DNA of 64,000 nucleotides. Origin: Rhodococcus sp. B7740. GTDB taxonomy: Bacteria > Actinomycetota > Actinomycetes > Mycobacteriales > Mycobacteriaceae. Below are positions 20,401 through 29,400 of this stretch, in pieces; position 1 is the first letter of the stretch, and the number at the start of each line of letters is the position of its first letter. The position numbers and the translations under genes were made by a program. Location: the NCBI RefSeq assembly GCF_000954115.1, contig NZ_CP010797.1, positions 3,348,001 through 3,412,000 of the forward strand, read 5' to 3'. Below the pieces are notes generated by a model. That model did not search any database. It was given only the letters and a program-made list of their open reading frames with translations, and had not been told where the DNA came from.

Positions 20401-23400
20401 GCCTTGGCCCGCGAGACCAGTTGCATCGAGACGATGCTGTCACCGCCGAGATCGAAGAAATTGTCGTCCGGGCCCACCTCGTCGACCCCGAGGACCTCGG
20501 CGAAGACACCGCAGATCACTGCTTCGACGCCGACGGCACCGACCGCAGCGGGGGGACTCGGCTCGGTGGCGGTTCGCCGTGCGAGTAGTTCGGGGAGGTT
20601 GTCCGACAACTGCTGTCGATCCACCTTGCTCCCGTTGCGGGTCAACGGATATCTCGACACCGCCACGATGTGTGCGGGCACCAGGTAGTCCGGCACTCGT
20701 CGAGCAAGTAGAGATTTGAGCTCGGCCTCGCATGCGGTTCCGGAGTCGGTTCGGATCACCGCAGCCAATCGAGCCGGCCTGCCGGGCTCACGCACCACCA
20801 GGACCACGGCATCGACGACGCCGGGGAGCGCGCCGATCGCGTTCTCCACCTCGCCGACCTCGATGCGATGGCCGCGGATCTTGACCTGATCGTCCGCACG
20901 GCCCACATAGTGGGCGAGACCGCCGTCCCAACGAGCGAGATCTCCAGTGCGGTAGAGGCGTTCACCGTCGTTCGAGAACGGGTTTGCGACGAACCGCCCC
21001 GCCGTCGTGGCACGCCGTCGCAGATAGCCGCGGGCCAGGCCGAGACCACCGACGTACACCTCACCCACATCTCCCTGGCTGACCGGTGCGAGCATCGGGT
21101 CGAGGATGTGCACGGCCGAGTTGCGCACCGGTCGACCCAGCGGCACCGCTTCGCCACCGGCCAGTCGGTCGCTGATCGTTGCTGCGACGGTGATCTCGGT
21201 GGGGCCGTAGGCGTTGATCAGACGTACTCGACCGGCCCACGCGCTCACCAGCTCCGTAGACGTGGCGTCGCCGCCGACGATGATCGTCGTCGAGGCGGGC
21301 AAGGCCGTGTCGGTCGGGACGGTGGCCAACACGGCCGGGGGAATCAACGTGTGAGTGATGCCGCCGTCGACGAGCAGTTCGGCGAGCTCGTCACCGATGT
21401 GCGGTCCCGGCGGCGGAATCACCAGGGTGCCGCCCGATCCGACAGCGAGCAGTATTTCCAGTACGGACGCATCGAAACTCGGTGATGCGAACTGCAATAC
21501 ACGGCTCGTCGAGTCGGCACCGAATCGGTCCACGATCGACGCCGTGAACGAGGCCAGCCCGAGCGAGGACACCGCCACTCCCTTCGGGACGCCGGTGGAT
21601 CCGGAGGTGTAGATCACGTAGGCGAGATCGGCCGGATCGCCGCAGACAGAACCCGTGCCGTCCGGCGAGCTCGAACCACCGGATCCCCGCTGTCCGGTAG
21701 CGCGAATACCGGATTCGGAGACGACCGCGACCGGCACGGCGTCGGACATCATGAACTCGATGCGATCGGCCGGATACGACGGATCGATGGGGAGGTACGC
21801 GGCTCCGGCGGCGGCCACGGCCAGGATCGCGACGATCAGGTCCGCCGAGCGCGGCAGGACCAGCGCCACTACGTCCTCGGTTCCCACCCCGAGTTCGGTG
21901 AGGGTGTGTGCCAGCTCGGTCGCGCGGGCGTCGAGCTCACCGTAGGTCAAATCCACCGCCGATCGGTCCGCGGAGAGAGACTGCACGGCAACTGAATTCG
22001 CATTTTGCGCGGCGGTCCGCGCGAACAGCTGCGCCAGCGTCGGTCGATCCTGCGCAGTGGCAGTGTCCTGCGTGTCGTTCCACGCAGACCACAGACCGCG
22101 CTCGACATCCGATCGAAGGTCGAGACCGGCTACCGAGATCTCCGGGTCTTCGCACAGCACCTCGAGAATCCGCCGGAAGCGATCCGCGACCAGCGCACCG
22201 TCCAATCCCGCAGACTGCGCGACGTCGATGCGAATCCGCAGCGTGTCCGAGGGAAAGGCGACGACCGTCAGCGGATAGTGGGTGGACTCGACTGTCTCGA
22301 CTTCGCCGAGGGTCAATCCGTCGGCCACCGCGGTATCGGATTCCAGGGGGTAGTTCTCCACGACCGTCAGGGTGTCGAACAGTTGACCTACGCCGGCGAT
22401 GCGGTGCAGGTCTGCAAGTTTCACATGGTGGTGCGGCATGAGTTCGGTCTGCTCGGCCTGGATGCGGCACAGCAGTTCCGACACCGTCTCGGTCGGGTCG
22501 AGGTGCACTCGCACAGCGATGGTGTTGATGAACAGTCCGACCATCGACTCCATGCCGCGTACCTCGGGTGGACGCCCCGATACCGTCGAGCCGAAGACGA
22601 CGTCGCCGCGGCCGGTCATCCTGGCCAGTAACAGCGCCCAGGCCCCCGAGACGACGGTGTTCACTGTCAGGCCTCGGTCGCGTACGACACCGCGCAGTTT
22701 CGCGAACGATCGGGAATCCAACTCGAGCCAGTGCTGATGCACCGGACCGGTGCCTACGGTGTCGGAGGATGCCGTATCCGAGGATCTCGTTCCGGTGATC
22801 AGGGTCGGTTCGATGGGCTCGGCGAGTGCCTGCTGCCACGCGGCGGTGGCCGCTTCGGCATCTCGCCCGGCCAACCACTGCGCGTAGCCGCGTGCGGGTG
22901 GCGGATCTGCAAGCCCAGAGGCCTCGATCCCTTTGTCGTACAACGTGAAAAGCTCGCGAGCCAGTAGCGGCATGGACCATCCGTCGAGGATGAGGTGGTG
23001 ATTGGTGATCTGCAGGATGTGCTGGTCCTCGCCGAGCCGGATCAGTCGCAGTGCGATCAGCGGCGGTGACCCGAGTGCGAAGTCCTTGTCCGCCAGTGCT
23101 GCCGCCTCCAGTGCTCGTTCGCGCTCGTCAGCGCCGAGCGCAGTCAGGTCCTCGGCGACCCAACGGGTCGGCGCGTCGCGGGTGACGACCTGTACGTAGC
23201 CGCCGGACTTACGGGCCACGAACGCACTCCGCAGGGCGTCGTGCCTGCGGTGAAGTTCGTCGGCGGCGCAGCGGAGCCGGTCCTCGTCGAGGAGTCCTCG
23301 CAGCGGGAGCCGGACCGAGACCACATAGGACTGCGAATCGCCGGACAGCGAATGGAAGAGCAGTCCCTCCTGGAGCGGACTGAGATTCAGGATGTCTTGT

Positions 23401-23417
23401 ACGCGTGGCTTGTTCAC
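8436..23417 (-). CDS. four-module NRPS with terminal thioesterase
   Basis: The 4993-aa protein starts at a GTG (23417) 8 nt after the previous stop, with AAGGA upstream. Domains (approximate residues): DCL-type C (5-440), A (460-960), T with GGDSI (Ser near 994), E (1030-1470), DCL C (1550-1980), A (2000-2490), T (Ser near 2538), LCL C (2600-3030), A (3060-3560), T (near 3606), LCL C (3670-4100), A (4130-4630), T (near 4673), type I TE (4740-4990; GWSFGG Ser near 4809). Specificity codes read by hand are DALLIGAVAK (hydrophobic or aromatic, uncertain), DAFWWGGTFK (Val-like), DIWEVTADDK (acidic pocket, basic diamino acid, probably Dap) and DLTKLGMVNK (Asn-like). The first C domain is the D-accepting type, matching the E domain that ends the partner NRPS, so this protein acts second. 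The E domain has NHLAVDG instead of HHxxxDG. Confidence 0.95.
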   Translation of the reverse strand: MNKPRVQDILNLSPLQEGLLFHSLSGDSQSYVVSVRLPLRGLLDEDRLRCAADELHRRHDALRSAFVARKSGGYVQVVTRDAPTRWVAEDLTALGADERERALEAAALADKDFALGSPPLIALRLIRLGEDQHILQITNHHLILDGWSMPLLARELFTLYDKGIEASGLADPPPARGYAQWLAGRDAEAATAAWQQALAEPIEPTLITGTRSSDTASSDTVGTGPVHQHWLELDSRSFAKLRGVVRDRGLTVNTVVSGAWALLLARMTGRGDVVFGSTVSGRPPEVRGMESMVGLFINTIAVRVHLDPTETVSELLCRIQAEQTELMPHHHVKLADLHRIAGVGQLFDTLTVVENYPLESDTAVADGLTLGEVETVESTHYPLTVVAFPSDTLRIRIDVAQSAGLDGALVADRFRRILEVLCEDPEISVAGLDLRSDVERGLWSAWNDTQDTATAQDRPTLAQLFARTAAQNANSVAVQSLSADRSAVDLTYGELDARATELAHTLTELGVGTEDVVALVLPRSADLIVAILAVAAAGAAYLPIDPSYPADRIEFMMSDAVPVAVVSESGIRATGQRGSGGSSSPDGTGSVCGDPADLAYVIYTSGSTGVPKGVAVSSLGLASFTASIVDRFGADSTSRVLQFASPSFDASVLEILLAVGSGGTLVIPPPGPHIGDELAELLVDGGITHTLIPPAVLATVPTDTALPASTTIIVGGDATSTELVSAWAGRVRLINAYGPTEITVAATISDRLAGGEAVPLGRPVRNSAVHILDPMLAPVSQGDVGEVYVGGLGLARGYLRRRATTAGRFVANPFSNDGERLYRTGDLARWDGGLAHYVGRADDQVKIRGHRIEVGEVENAIGALPGVVDAVVLVVREPGRPARLAAVIRTDSGTACEAELKSLLARRVPDYLVPAHIVAVSRYPLTRNGSKVDRQQLSDNLPELLARRTATEPSPPAAVGAVGVEAVICGVFAEVLGVDEVGPDDNFFDLGGDSIVSMQLVSRAKAADVIFGPRDVFNNRTPRSLAALTVARSTTDGSVSATATDTPARFEDAGPFPLTPTMHWFRETGAEVDDFCQAVTIAVPADLDADRLASAVQMVLDRHDSLRLRLTVEQADRGSESLWSLEVRPRGEVQAVDLICRADAGDDLDSVIAREAMAARARLRPAEGVMAQFVVVSDGHRPGRLIVCINHLAVDGVSWRILLDDIAASYRATAASESAPPPPVSTGFRQWAGTLAERAAGATGHFGRWFDVLASAGDQLVPVTAPRPALDPILDTVDTVRTRTVTLPTATTARLLTDVPTLYGTTISENLIAALAVAICATTDSSTPLFDIEAHGRSADDDTDTTDLSETVGWFTAISPAAVSVPKDAAQDWLDSNPEAASPSISAVLKSVKEQLRQLPPPQTFGLLRYLNPQTVLPLARLQRPQIGFNYLGRFTVGEDVSDWSVDSRSGVIGGGIDDSAPLPHVLEVTLVTEDKLDGPHLSASFSWASRVLSATEVDALADAFVAALEAQVAHSRVPGAGGATPSDFPLVTLSQQEVDLVTETVDVRGGGILPLSGLQQGLLFHAAFDTTSDLYSVQLVLELGGTLDPELLRVSAAAMALRYPNLTARFWYEGMSSPVQVYPVGATVPWEFIDLGADTTALEPTLAQIRAHPFDLSMPLLRWTLVRAGSTHRLVLTHHHLLLDGWSAPLLIRDLFRLYGNGGSPESLPVPPAFVDYLRWTTETDSARAAGVWAAELEGLSEPTLLAGPDTAAVSKYPVVSSRVIDIPADTTAVLTERSRRAGVTVNSTVQAIWSLVLSAVTGRSDIVFGATVSGRPHDLDGVEEMVGLFIGTVPLRSAIERERTFESLARALSEQQSRVMEYSHVGLGAIGAAVGIGDLFDTLVVFENYPIDAESTSLPCDLTVESVVGHDATHYPLTLIVQPGENLSIRLDHRVDRIPMDVVDAVERRLTTIVAALSDPADSRAFDTDLGVLTELDSAELERVVAWGTGRPSPVDGPSLGAVFADRVAEDPDAVAVVTDTDVYTRAEIAAAAGELADTLYSNGIRRGDPVLLGMRRGVELLIATVAVVGAGGRYVPLDPRSPDSRLQAIVDDVQARVVIADDSVTGRGIDFRATVVPVPEAHSESVGRPRSVVTVGPNDGAYIMYTSGSTGTPKGVEIGHGDILALVADTIFDSPRFDRVLVHSPHAFDASTFEMWVPLLRGKQIVIAPDAPLPGQTTDVVSDAIVRHRVTAAWLTAGLFRVLVETHPECFTVLEEVWSGGDVVPADTVRAVRALNPALVFTDGYGPTETTTFATRGRIGPEDPIPDVLSIGSPMDNMRLYVLGPDLDRRGVGVAGELYIAGHGVASGYFARPARSAGSFVADPFGPAGARMYRTGDLVAWRESGDLEFVGRADDQVKVRGFRIELGEIESVVAAQSGVEHATVVVREDRPGDKRVVAYVVATCPDAIDHEDLARNAAARLPDYMVPAAFVEIDALPITTNGKVDRRALPVPTYRGAADGRAARTEDEATLCALFGDVLGVEDVSIDDNFFALGGHSLTATRLIGRIRTTVGRAATIRDLFENPTVAQLVEVLGDDVDPASILTPVQRPKHIPTSYGQSRMWFLDRLDGDASPYKIPIGLRIRGPINVGALERAFGDVVARHEVLRTVFEEVDGEPYQVILPAGTGAPVLHTARVSSAGAHHDARAIVAKGFDLALDPPLRTALIECAPEDHLLVVVLHHIAGDGWSMAPLAADLSAAYDARVAGHAPELPPLAVQYADYAVWLRRSMGSETDPASRFSAAASFWRNALAGIPDPLDLPLDRQRSDVIATEESHNAGSITLAVSDTVHAGLVDIAAGSGASLFMVLHSALSALLTRLGSGEDIVIGSPVAGRGEEALSDLVGFFVNTLVLRADTSGNPKFVELVARVRNWDLSAFAYQDMPFEKLVAELNPVRSNSHHPLFQVLLVLQNNTAADLDLHGLSVAIDAVDAHAAQFDLSFDVTERVVDGTPHGLSIRFDYRADLLTDASAHALVQRFVAVLTGVVADPEVRIGAIDLLTADERHYLEVGLNNTARASSVHDVLEQVRTIGRENPDSPAVRDADAVIGYGTLAARVAGLTQRLRAAGIGAGDVVAVCSRRRTSVVVALLAISAVGGVYTPADPGAPVQRLAGQLSDAATALVLTTEEDRLHAAALAGATGGLPILVDTESEIDPQSIAWPQWESERPAYVLFTSGSTGRPKGALVHRGGMINHLLSKVEELHLQPEDVVVANAPLSFDISIWQMLAPLLVGAQVRIVDADIARDPTQLFGVVAAEEVSILEVVPSLLRAALDDWDDGSAVPALPRLRRLVVTGEALPRQLCNRWLDRTGIALVNAYGPTECSDDVTHAVIDRIDSDAMVPIGRPIRNTALYVLDGGLQSTPPGTGGEMYVGGAGVGLGYLGDPRRTATTFVADPFGEPGSRLYRTGDTVRYRPDEQLEFIGRIDHQVKIRGQRIELGEIESALASHEQVGDCVATVPTGPSGQPMLVAHVVAQGAGSIDSGSLRAHLTALLPAAMIPAAFVIMDRLPLTANGKVDRAALPAADPSAERRTTIPPRTAAEASVASIFAELLGTENVGIDDDFFALGGHSLLAVRLINRIRSELGIEMSIREVFDNSTVVALAAALGPATAVRASLTSVVRPAVLPLSYAQRRLWFLARFDARPGAYNVPTILKLTGALDIDALRCALEDVSARHEILRTVFPEIDGEPAQVICTDRTPILDVVDAGPDPLAQVGDAASVPFDLTVDLPMRTTVTVGDADGSGAREYHLAITLHHIATDGGSATTLAADLAEAYTARCAGRAPEWTPLTVQYADFAVWQRAVNGANQGGEDVPDPHMAYWRAALSDLPEELTLPTDRRRRKEPTFEAGSVYFFVSADLHRALTDIATQSDTSLFVVIIAALSALLGRMGGGDDIPIGTVVDGRTDRELEPLVGFFVNTLVLRNDLSGAPTFRELVERARETALSAFSHQDLPFERLVEVLNPARSVARHPLFQTMLAFQNHREIAFELPGVRVEGVPTGTGVAKYDLSVNLAEGPSLSGLAGRIDYACDLFDRESIDAIATRLVQLLTAVASDPDRIVDGVELVTEQERELVLRGFNATGSSMPVRGLVQLFADQVRRTPNAPAVYHLGREIDYRTLDDLSNGFGRLLLADGVGAGDHVAVCLGRSLELFVAVLGIAKAGAAYVPIDASTPLDRVARILEQTDPHTIVTTESESAGYGNARIVDIGSYVSDFTASADHREITDADRAAPLQLHDAAYVIFTSGSTGTPKGVVIEHYSLADYLRFARTSYDGIGGLAVLHSSISFDLSVTAMLTPLVSGGAVLAVDLDCLDEFDVRVLAEQECTFFKATPSHLPLLKTLPPSLSPSRQLLLGGEVLTGAAVADWRAEHPGTALYNMYGPTETTVNCSQFMLAPGDVVPDGPLPIGAPMDNARFYVLDSALGVVPVGVPGEIYIAGPCLARGYLGREALTSSKFVADPFADGTRMYRSGDVGHWNADGTVTFLHRVDDQVKLRGYRIELGEVESALTALPSVATATAVIREDRPGDRRLVAYVVQQDDTADRAGHTDRMSEARMRAAVARVLPEYMVPSAVVNLRSIPLSPNGKVVRDLLPEPTWSSGTQYAAPRTDTERVLVEIFEQILGSDRVGLNGDFFDLGGHSLLAVKLTKAVRERLGMEIGLRALFAAPTPGQLAALFGGSGELGEPGRTDGVDCVLPLRAGGSRPPLFCIHPASGFAWSYSGLLRAVPAEVPIYGLQSSGLDGFGTLPQTLSDVAADYIARMREVQPTGPFHIVGWSFGGLVAQEMAAQLHRTGDEVGLLGLLDAFPKVDSDPDAAAVDSDELWAALLAVAGVQPDDVGSAVGDPEAIAARLNEQDSVLGTMTADRVRALEAVFENNTRLSAQHRPQRYDGPTTVFAAARDHGPSAPERRRWNGALSNIEFVEIDAAHNDMTRPEPIARIGAHLTHLLGGETSHDHQPVR

Positions 23418-23425
23418 AGTGATCC

Positions 23426-26400
23426 TTACTCGAATACGAGGTCGTCTTCGATGTCGTCGATGTCGGCCTGGGTGAGACCGGAGATGCTCAAGTCCGAGGG
23501 TGTGGCTACGCCGACGCTCGCGTCGGTGCACAGGGTGGCCATCGCTGTGACGGCCTCCTGCCACAGGCGTGCGATCTCGTCCACGTCGTGTCGATCCAGC
23601 ACCGTTGCGTCCCAGATCATGTCGAGGCGGAGATGGCCGGCCGTCACAGCACCGTTGATCTCGACGGTGTGCCGCAGGCCCGCGTCGGGGTGGGCACCGC
23701 CGGCAATCACGGTCGGCTTCCACAGGGTGTCAAGGGAATCCGATCCCGTGCGGCCCAGGTAGTTGAAACACACTGCAGGCAAGGGGTATCGGCTCAGTTC
23801 CTGTTCGCCCACCGGATCGAGATACCGCAGTGCGCCGAACCCGATTCCGTTGTCGGGTGTGGCCCGCACCTGCTCCTTGACCGCCTTGATCGACGCCGCA
23901 AGGTGATCCTCCGAACGCAACAGTTCCGTCCACGGCTGCATCGGCGTCCGAAGGCGTACCGGATACAGCGTGGTGAACCATCCCACGGTGCGCGAGAGAT
24001 CGGTCCGCGGCATGGACCGTCCGTGGCCCTCGAGATCGATGGGTATCGAGTCCGACCCACTCCACTCTTGCAGTGCCGCAGTCAGTCCGGCAAGCAGCAC
24101 GTCCTGTGCGGTGCAGCGGAACATCTCGGGTATCTCCGAGGTCGATGCGGCGCTGACGTCCTCCGGGAATTCCAGGGTGAGGCTGCGCGCCTGTGCGACG
24201 GTACCCATCGGGCCCGCGATCGCGTACGAATCAGGTGACCCATCGAGTGCCAGCACACTCCGCCAGTGATCGAGTTCGACTCGGCGCGAGCCAGGATCAT
24301 CGGTGATCGACCGCGCCCAATGGCGGTACGTGGTGCCGTCCTCGGTTGCGCAGAACTGTTCGAGCTCGGCCGCGGTGGTCGAAGAATCGCCGACGAGTCG
24401 GTACGCCTGCTCCAGATCCGCCGTCAACGGTTCCCACGAGAGTCCGTCGACCACCAGATGGTGCGCGATCAGCGTCAGTTCCGATCGGGTCGCGTCCCAC
24501 CGGGCCAGCAGCATGCGGCCCGTCTCGGGGTCGAGTTCGTCTCCGTCGGAGCGCGGATCGAGACTGCGTCCCGGCTCGCACACACTCACCTCGACGAGAT
24601 CGGCGGATCCACGCGGAAGTATCTCGACACCACCGTCCGGCCTTTGTCTCATCCGCAGCACGGCGTGCCGCTCGACCACCGATTGCAATGCTCGCGTGAG
24701 CAACTGCGGCGTGGCGTCGGCCGGAACACGGATGCGGATCGACTGATGCAGTCCACGCAGTGCTCCGAGTTCGGTGAAGGCGGCCACGATCGGGGTCACC
24801 GGTACCGGACCGGTGGCCGGCCCGGTTTCGATGTCCATCTCTGCGAGAGGCGTTGCCAGCATGGCTATTCCGCGCGGAGTTCGGCCGGTGAACACATCCG
24901 CGGGAGACAACCGGAATCCGGCCGTCGCCGCGCGCCCGACGAGTGAGATCGAACTGATCGAGTCGCCGCCGAGGGCGAAGAAGTTGTCCGTGGCTCCGAC
25001 GTCCGTTCGACCCAGGACTCGCGCGAACAGGTCGACGACAAGTTGCTCGAGGTCTCCGACCGCTTCCTCGTGCGCGGACTGCGGTGCCACCGGCTGCGGT
25101 AGTGCCCGGCGATCGAGCTTCCCGTTGGGGCTCGACGGCAGGGACTGCAGCACCACGAAGATCGGGGGGACCATGTACTCCGGCAGAGTCTTCGCCGCGA
25201 ATTCCGCAACCGCGGCCGTGTCGAGGTCGGCTACTGCAACGTCGTCCTCGGGTGCCAGGTAGCCGACGAGATGGGTGGCCGAGCCGACCGTGCGAGCGAG
25301 CACAGCGGCGGCCCGGACCGATCGATGTCCGGTGAGCACGTTCTCGATCTCACCGAGCTCGATACGCAACCCGCGCAGTTTGATCTGATTGTCGATGCGC
25401 CCGAGGTACTCCACGGCACCGTCACGGCCCCAGCGGCACAGATCCCCGGTGTCGTACATCCGTGCGCCGGGGGGCCCGAACGGATCGGCCACGAATCGGG
25501 TGGCCGTCAGGCCCGACCGCTCGACGTAGCCGTCGGCGAGCTGATCGCCGGCGAGGTAGAGCACTCCGGCGGCACCGGCCGGCACCGGGCGAAGGCGTGA
25601 ATCGAGTATCGCCAGTCTGGTGTTCCACACCGGTCGACCGATCGGCACCACACCGCGCGTGACATCGGCCCGCGTGCACTCCCAGTACGTGACGTCCACG
25701 GCCGCCTCGGTGGGACCGTACAGATTGTGCAATGCCGGTGGCGTCGCCCCCTCGACGTACTCGAAGAAGTCGAAGTACCGGGCGACCGACTCGGCCGGCA
25801 ATGCCTCGCCGCTGCAGAACACCCGAAGCACCGACGCCGACTGCACCGGATCGGTGGCGGCGAGAAACGCCGTGAGCATCGACGGCACGAAGTGCAGGGT
25901 GGTGATGCCGGTCCGCTCGATCAATCCGGCCAGGTAGTAGGGATCGGTGTGCCCGCCCGGCTCGGCGACCACGATGGTCGCGCCGACCGCCAAGGGCCAG
26001 AACAGTTCCCATACCGAGACGTCGAAACTGGTCGGAGTCTTCTGCAGGACCCGATCCTTCGGGCTCAGGCCGTACTCGTGCTGCATCCACGTCAACCGAT
26101 TGACGATGGCACCGTGCGAGACCCGTACGCCCTTGGGCCGCCCGGTGGAGCCGGACGTGTAGATCACGTACGCGGTGTCGCTCGACGACGACTCGGGCAG
26201 CTCCCGCGGTGTGCACACCGCCGCGCGTGCCAGCAGCTCTCCCAGATCGAGGTACACGAATTCGCCTGCAGTGAAGCCCTTCTCGACGGCACCGATCACG
26301 ACCGCCGGCTCGGCATCGCTCAGCACGAAGTCTCGACGCTCCTGCGGGAGCTCCGGGTCGATCGGGAGGTACGCAGCTCCGGCGGCGACGATGGCATGCA

Positions 26401-29400
26401 GCACCACCACCATGTCCGGTGATCGCGGCACCATCACCGCGACGATCCTTCCCCTGACCCCGAGGCCGTCGAGTTCGGTCGCCGTCCGTGCCACGCGCTC
26501 GGCGAACTCGGCGTAGCTGTATCCGGTGTCCTCCGACACCACTGCCGGCCACGACGGGTCGACGGCGATTGCTCGATCGGATCCGATGCGCACCAGCTCG
26601 GTCAGGGTGGAGACGGTGACCTCGTGGTCGGTGTCGTTCCATGCAGTCACGATGCGATGCCGCTCCGCCGGCGTGAGCAGGTCGATCTCGCCGCAGTCGA
26701 CCTCGCCGCCATCATCGGAGATGGTGCTCAGCACCAATGCAATTCGGTCCACGAGACCACGGACGAACGACGCGTCGACGGCGGCGGGCCGGTAGTCCGC
26801 CCGGATGGCGAGCCCGTCGCGTGGGTCGACCACGATCGTCACCGGGTAGTGAGTGGCGTCCACCGCGGTCATCGACTCGATCGGCAGGACCGACGCCGAA
26901 CTCGACAGGTCGTTCGGGTAGTTCTCGAAGACCATCAACACGTCGAACAGCTGCCCGAGCCCAGCAGCACGCTGGATCTCCCCGAGTCCGAGGAAGTGGG
27001 CGCTCTGTCCGGCAAGATGCTCGCGGTGTGCGATCGACAGTAGTTGGGACACCGAGTCTGCCGGATCGAGTGCGATCCGGACCGGGACGGTGTCGATCAG
27101 GCACCCGACTATTTCGTCCACCCCTGGCAGGTCGATGGATCGGCCGGAGACGGTCTTGCCGAACACCACGTCCTCGCGGTTGCACGAGTATCCCAGCGCC
27201 AATGCAGTGGCGACCTCGGCGACCGTGCTGACAGTCACCTTCGCACGCGCTGCCGCGTCCGTCAGACCCTGCACCTGGTGGGCGGGCAACACGAACGCCA
27301 CCTGCTCGGTGGTGACGGGATCGGAAGTGGCTCCGGGCCGGGCCAGGTCGGCCACACACAGTGGCTCGGCACCGCGCAGGCGCTCGGCCCAGTATGCCGC
27401 TGCCGCATCCAGATCCTGCCGAGCGCGCCACTGCAGGAACTCCCGCGGTGATGGATGGGTACGGCGCCCCCGCTCCGACGGGTCGGTTCCGTAGGCCCCG
27501 AACAGTTGCTCCACGAGCAACGGCACCGACCAGCCGTCGAGGATCGTGTGATGGCACGTCAACGCCAATGTGGTTCGGCCGGTTGCAGAGTGGATCAGCA
27601 AAAACCGCACCAGCGGGGGTGTATCGAGGCGAAACGGCCGGTCACGCTCGGCGACGAGTAGCCGCTCCACCACACCGGTGCCGGCAACATTCGCAGGCCC
27701 AGCAGTCTCCGGGCCGTTCGGAACGGTCACCGAGTCGAAGGACGCGTCGACGACGGTCGGCACAACGGCCACCGGCGTCCGCAGTCCGCTCCACAGGAAA
27801 CCTGTTCGCAGGCCGGGGTTGTCGGCCAGTACGGTCGACACGGCCCGGCGCATGCGCTCGTCGTCGACGCGCGCGTCCAATTCGAACACGAACTGTGCCG
27901 TGTAGACGTCGGCCGAGTCGGCGATCGAGTGAAAGATGATTCCCTGCTGCAGCGGCGTGGCCGGCAGCACATCGGTGAGTCCGCGCTCGACCAGAGCTGA
28001 ATTAAGGACCGTCTCGAGCTCTTCGGTGTCCAGCTCCACCACATCGAAGTCGCTCGGGGCAAGAGCGAGCCGTGGGTCGAGGGCGGCAGCACGGACGAGC
28101 TCGCTGCAGGCCTGCTGCCATCGGTTCAGCACATCGGTGATCCACGCAGGATCGACGATGCGCGAGCACGAGCTCACGTGCAGCGTGAGCACGCCTGTGC
28201 TCGACGCGTATGCGGTGATCTCCACCGGGTGTACCGCCGAGACGTCGGCCTCGGTCGCCGGAACCGGCGCGAGCGCGTCGACGCTCCAGTCGCCCCCCTG
28301 CATCAGCCGTCCCAGATAGTTGAATCCGATCTGCGATGCAGGCGCGGATGCGAGGATCGGTGCGGCAACGGGATCGAGGTACCGCAGCAGCCCGAAACCC
28401 CTGCCGTCGTGCGGAATTGCGGCCAGTGCAGTCTTGACCGCACTGGTGGTGGCGATCACGGAATCGGCCGGGGCCAGAGCGATGGGATGCACGGTGGTGA
28501 ACCAACCGACGGTCCGTGAGAGGTCGAGATCGCCACCGCGGCCGTGCCCTTCCAGATCGAGCACGATGTCCTGACCGAGCGCAAAGACCAACGCCGACAA
28601 CAGAAGATCACCGGTGCTGCTGTGGGTCGCGGTCGCCGTCTCGACCAGCAGGGCCCGGGACAGATCGACCGGTAGATCGACACTGTCCACCCGGGTACGA
28701 GCGGCCGTGTCCACCCGCGGGTCGAACGCGTCGCTGACGATGCTGGGCGACGGCGCCGATGCGATGCTCTGCCACTTCTCGATTTCGGCAGTGCCCGGAA
28801 GCGGCTGCCGAGTGAGATCGGTGGCCCAGGTCGAGTAGGAGGTCGGGGCCGGCCGCACGATCGGTGTCGTTGCTGCGCTGATGCTTTCGTAGGCCGAACG
28901 AAGATCGTCGAGCAGCACGTGCCACGACACTCCGTCGACGGCCAGGTGATGCACGATCAGGATCAGCTCCGTCGGGCTGCGCCGAACACCGACGATCATG
29001 CGTCCGGTCGGCGGTGACAGCAGGAACCGGGCGGCTGCGCATTCCTCGTCGGTATCCGCGGTGATCAGCAACTCGAACTGGGGACCTGCTCCGACCGGGT
29101 CGATCTCCGCCACCGGTGCTGCAGAGACGGTCACCCGCATCCTGAGCGTGTCGTGGTTGTCCACCAGTATCCGCAGTGCTGCGCGGAGGTCATCGTTCGT
29201 CACATCAGCCGGAAGCGACACCGACACACTCTGATTGAACGTCGAGGTCGTGCCGTGTCGTTCGGCCCACCACTGCATCATCGGCACCGTCGGCACCGTG
29301 CCGGTTCGGTTGTCGTCGACCACACTCCCCGCAATCGTCGACGCGGCGGCCAGACGTCGCGGAGTTCGCAGGTCGAAGAAGTGGCGAAAGGTGACGGCGC

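Noticed and set aside
23418-23723. N-terminal extension of the 4993-aa NRPS
   Set aside because: It lies inside the end of the upstream NRPS and is Arg-rich nonsense. The GTG at 23417 follows AAGGA and begins right before the C domain.
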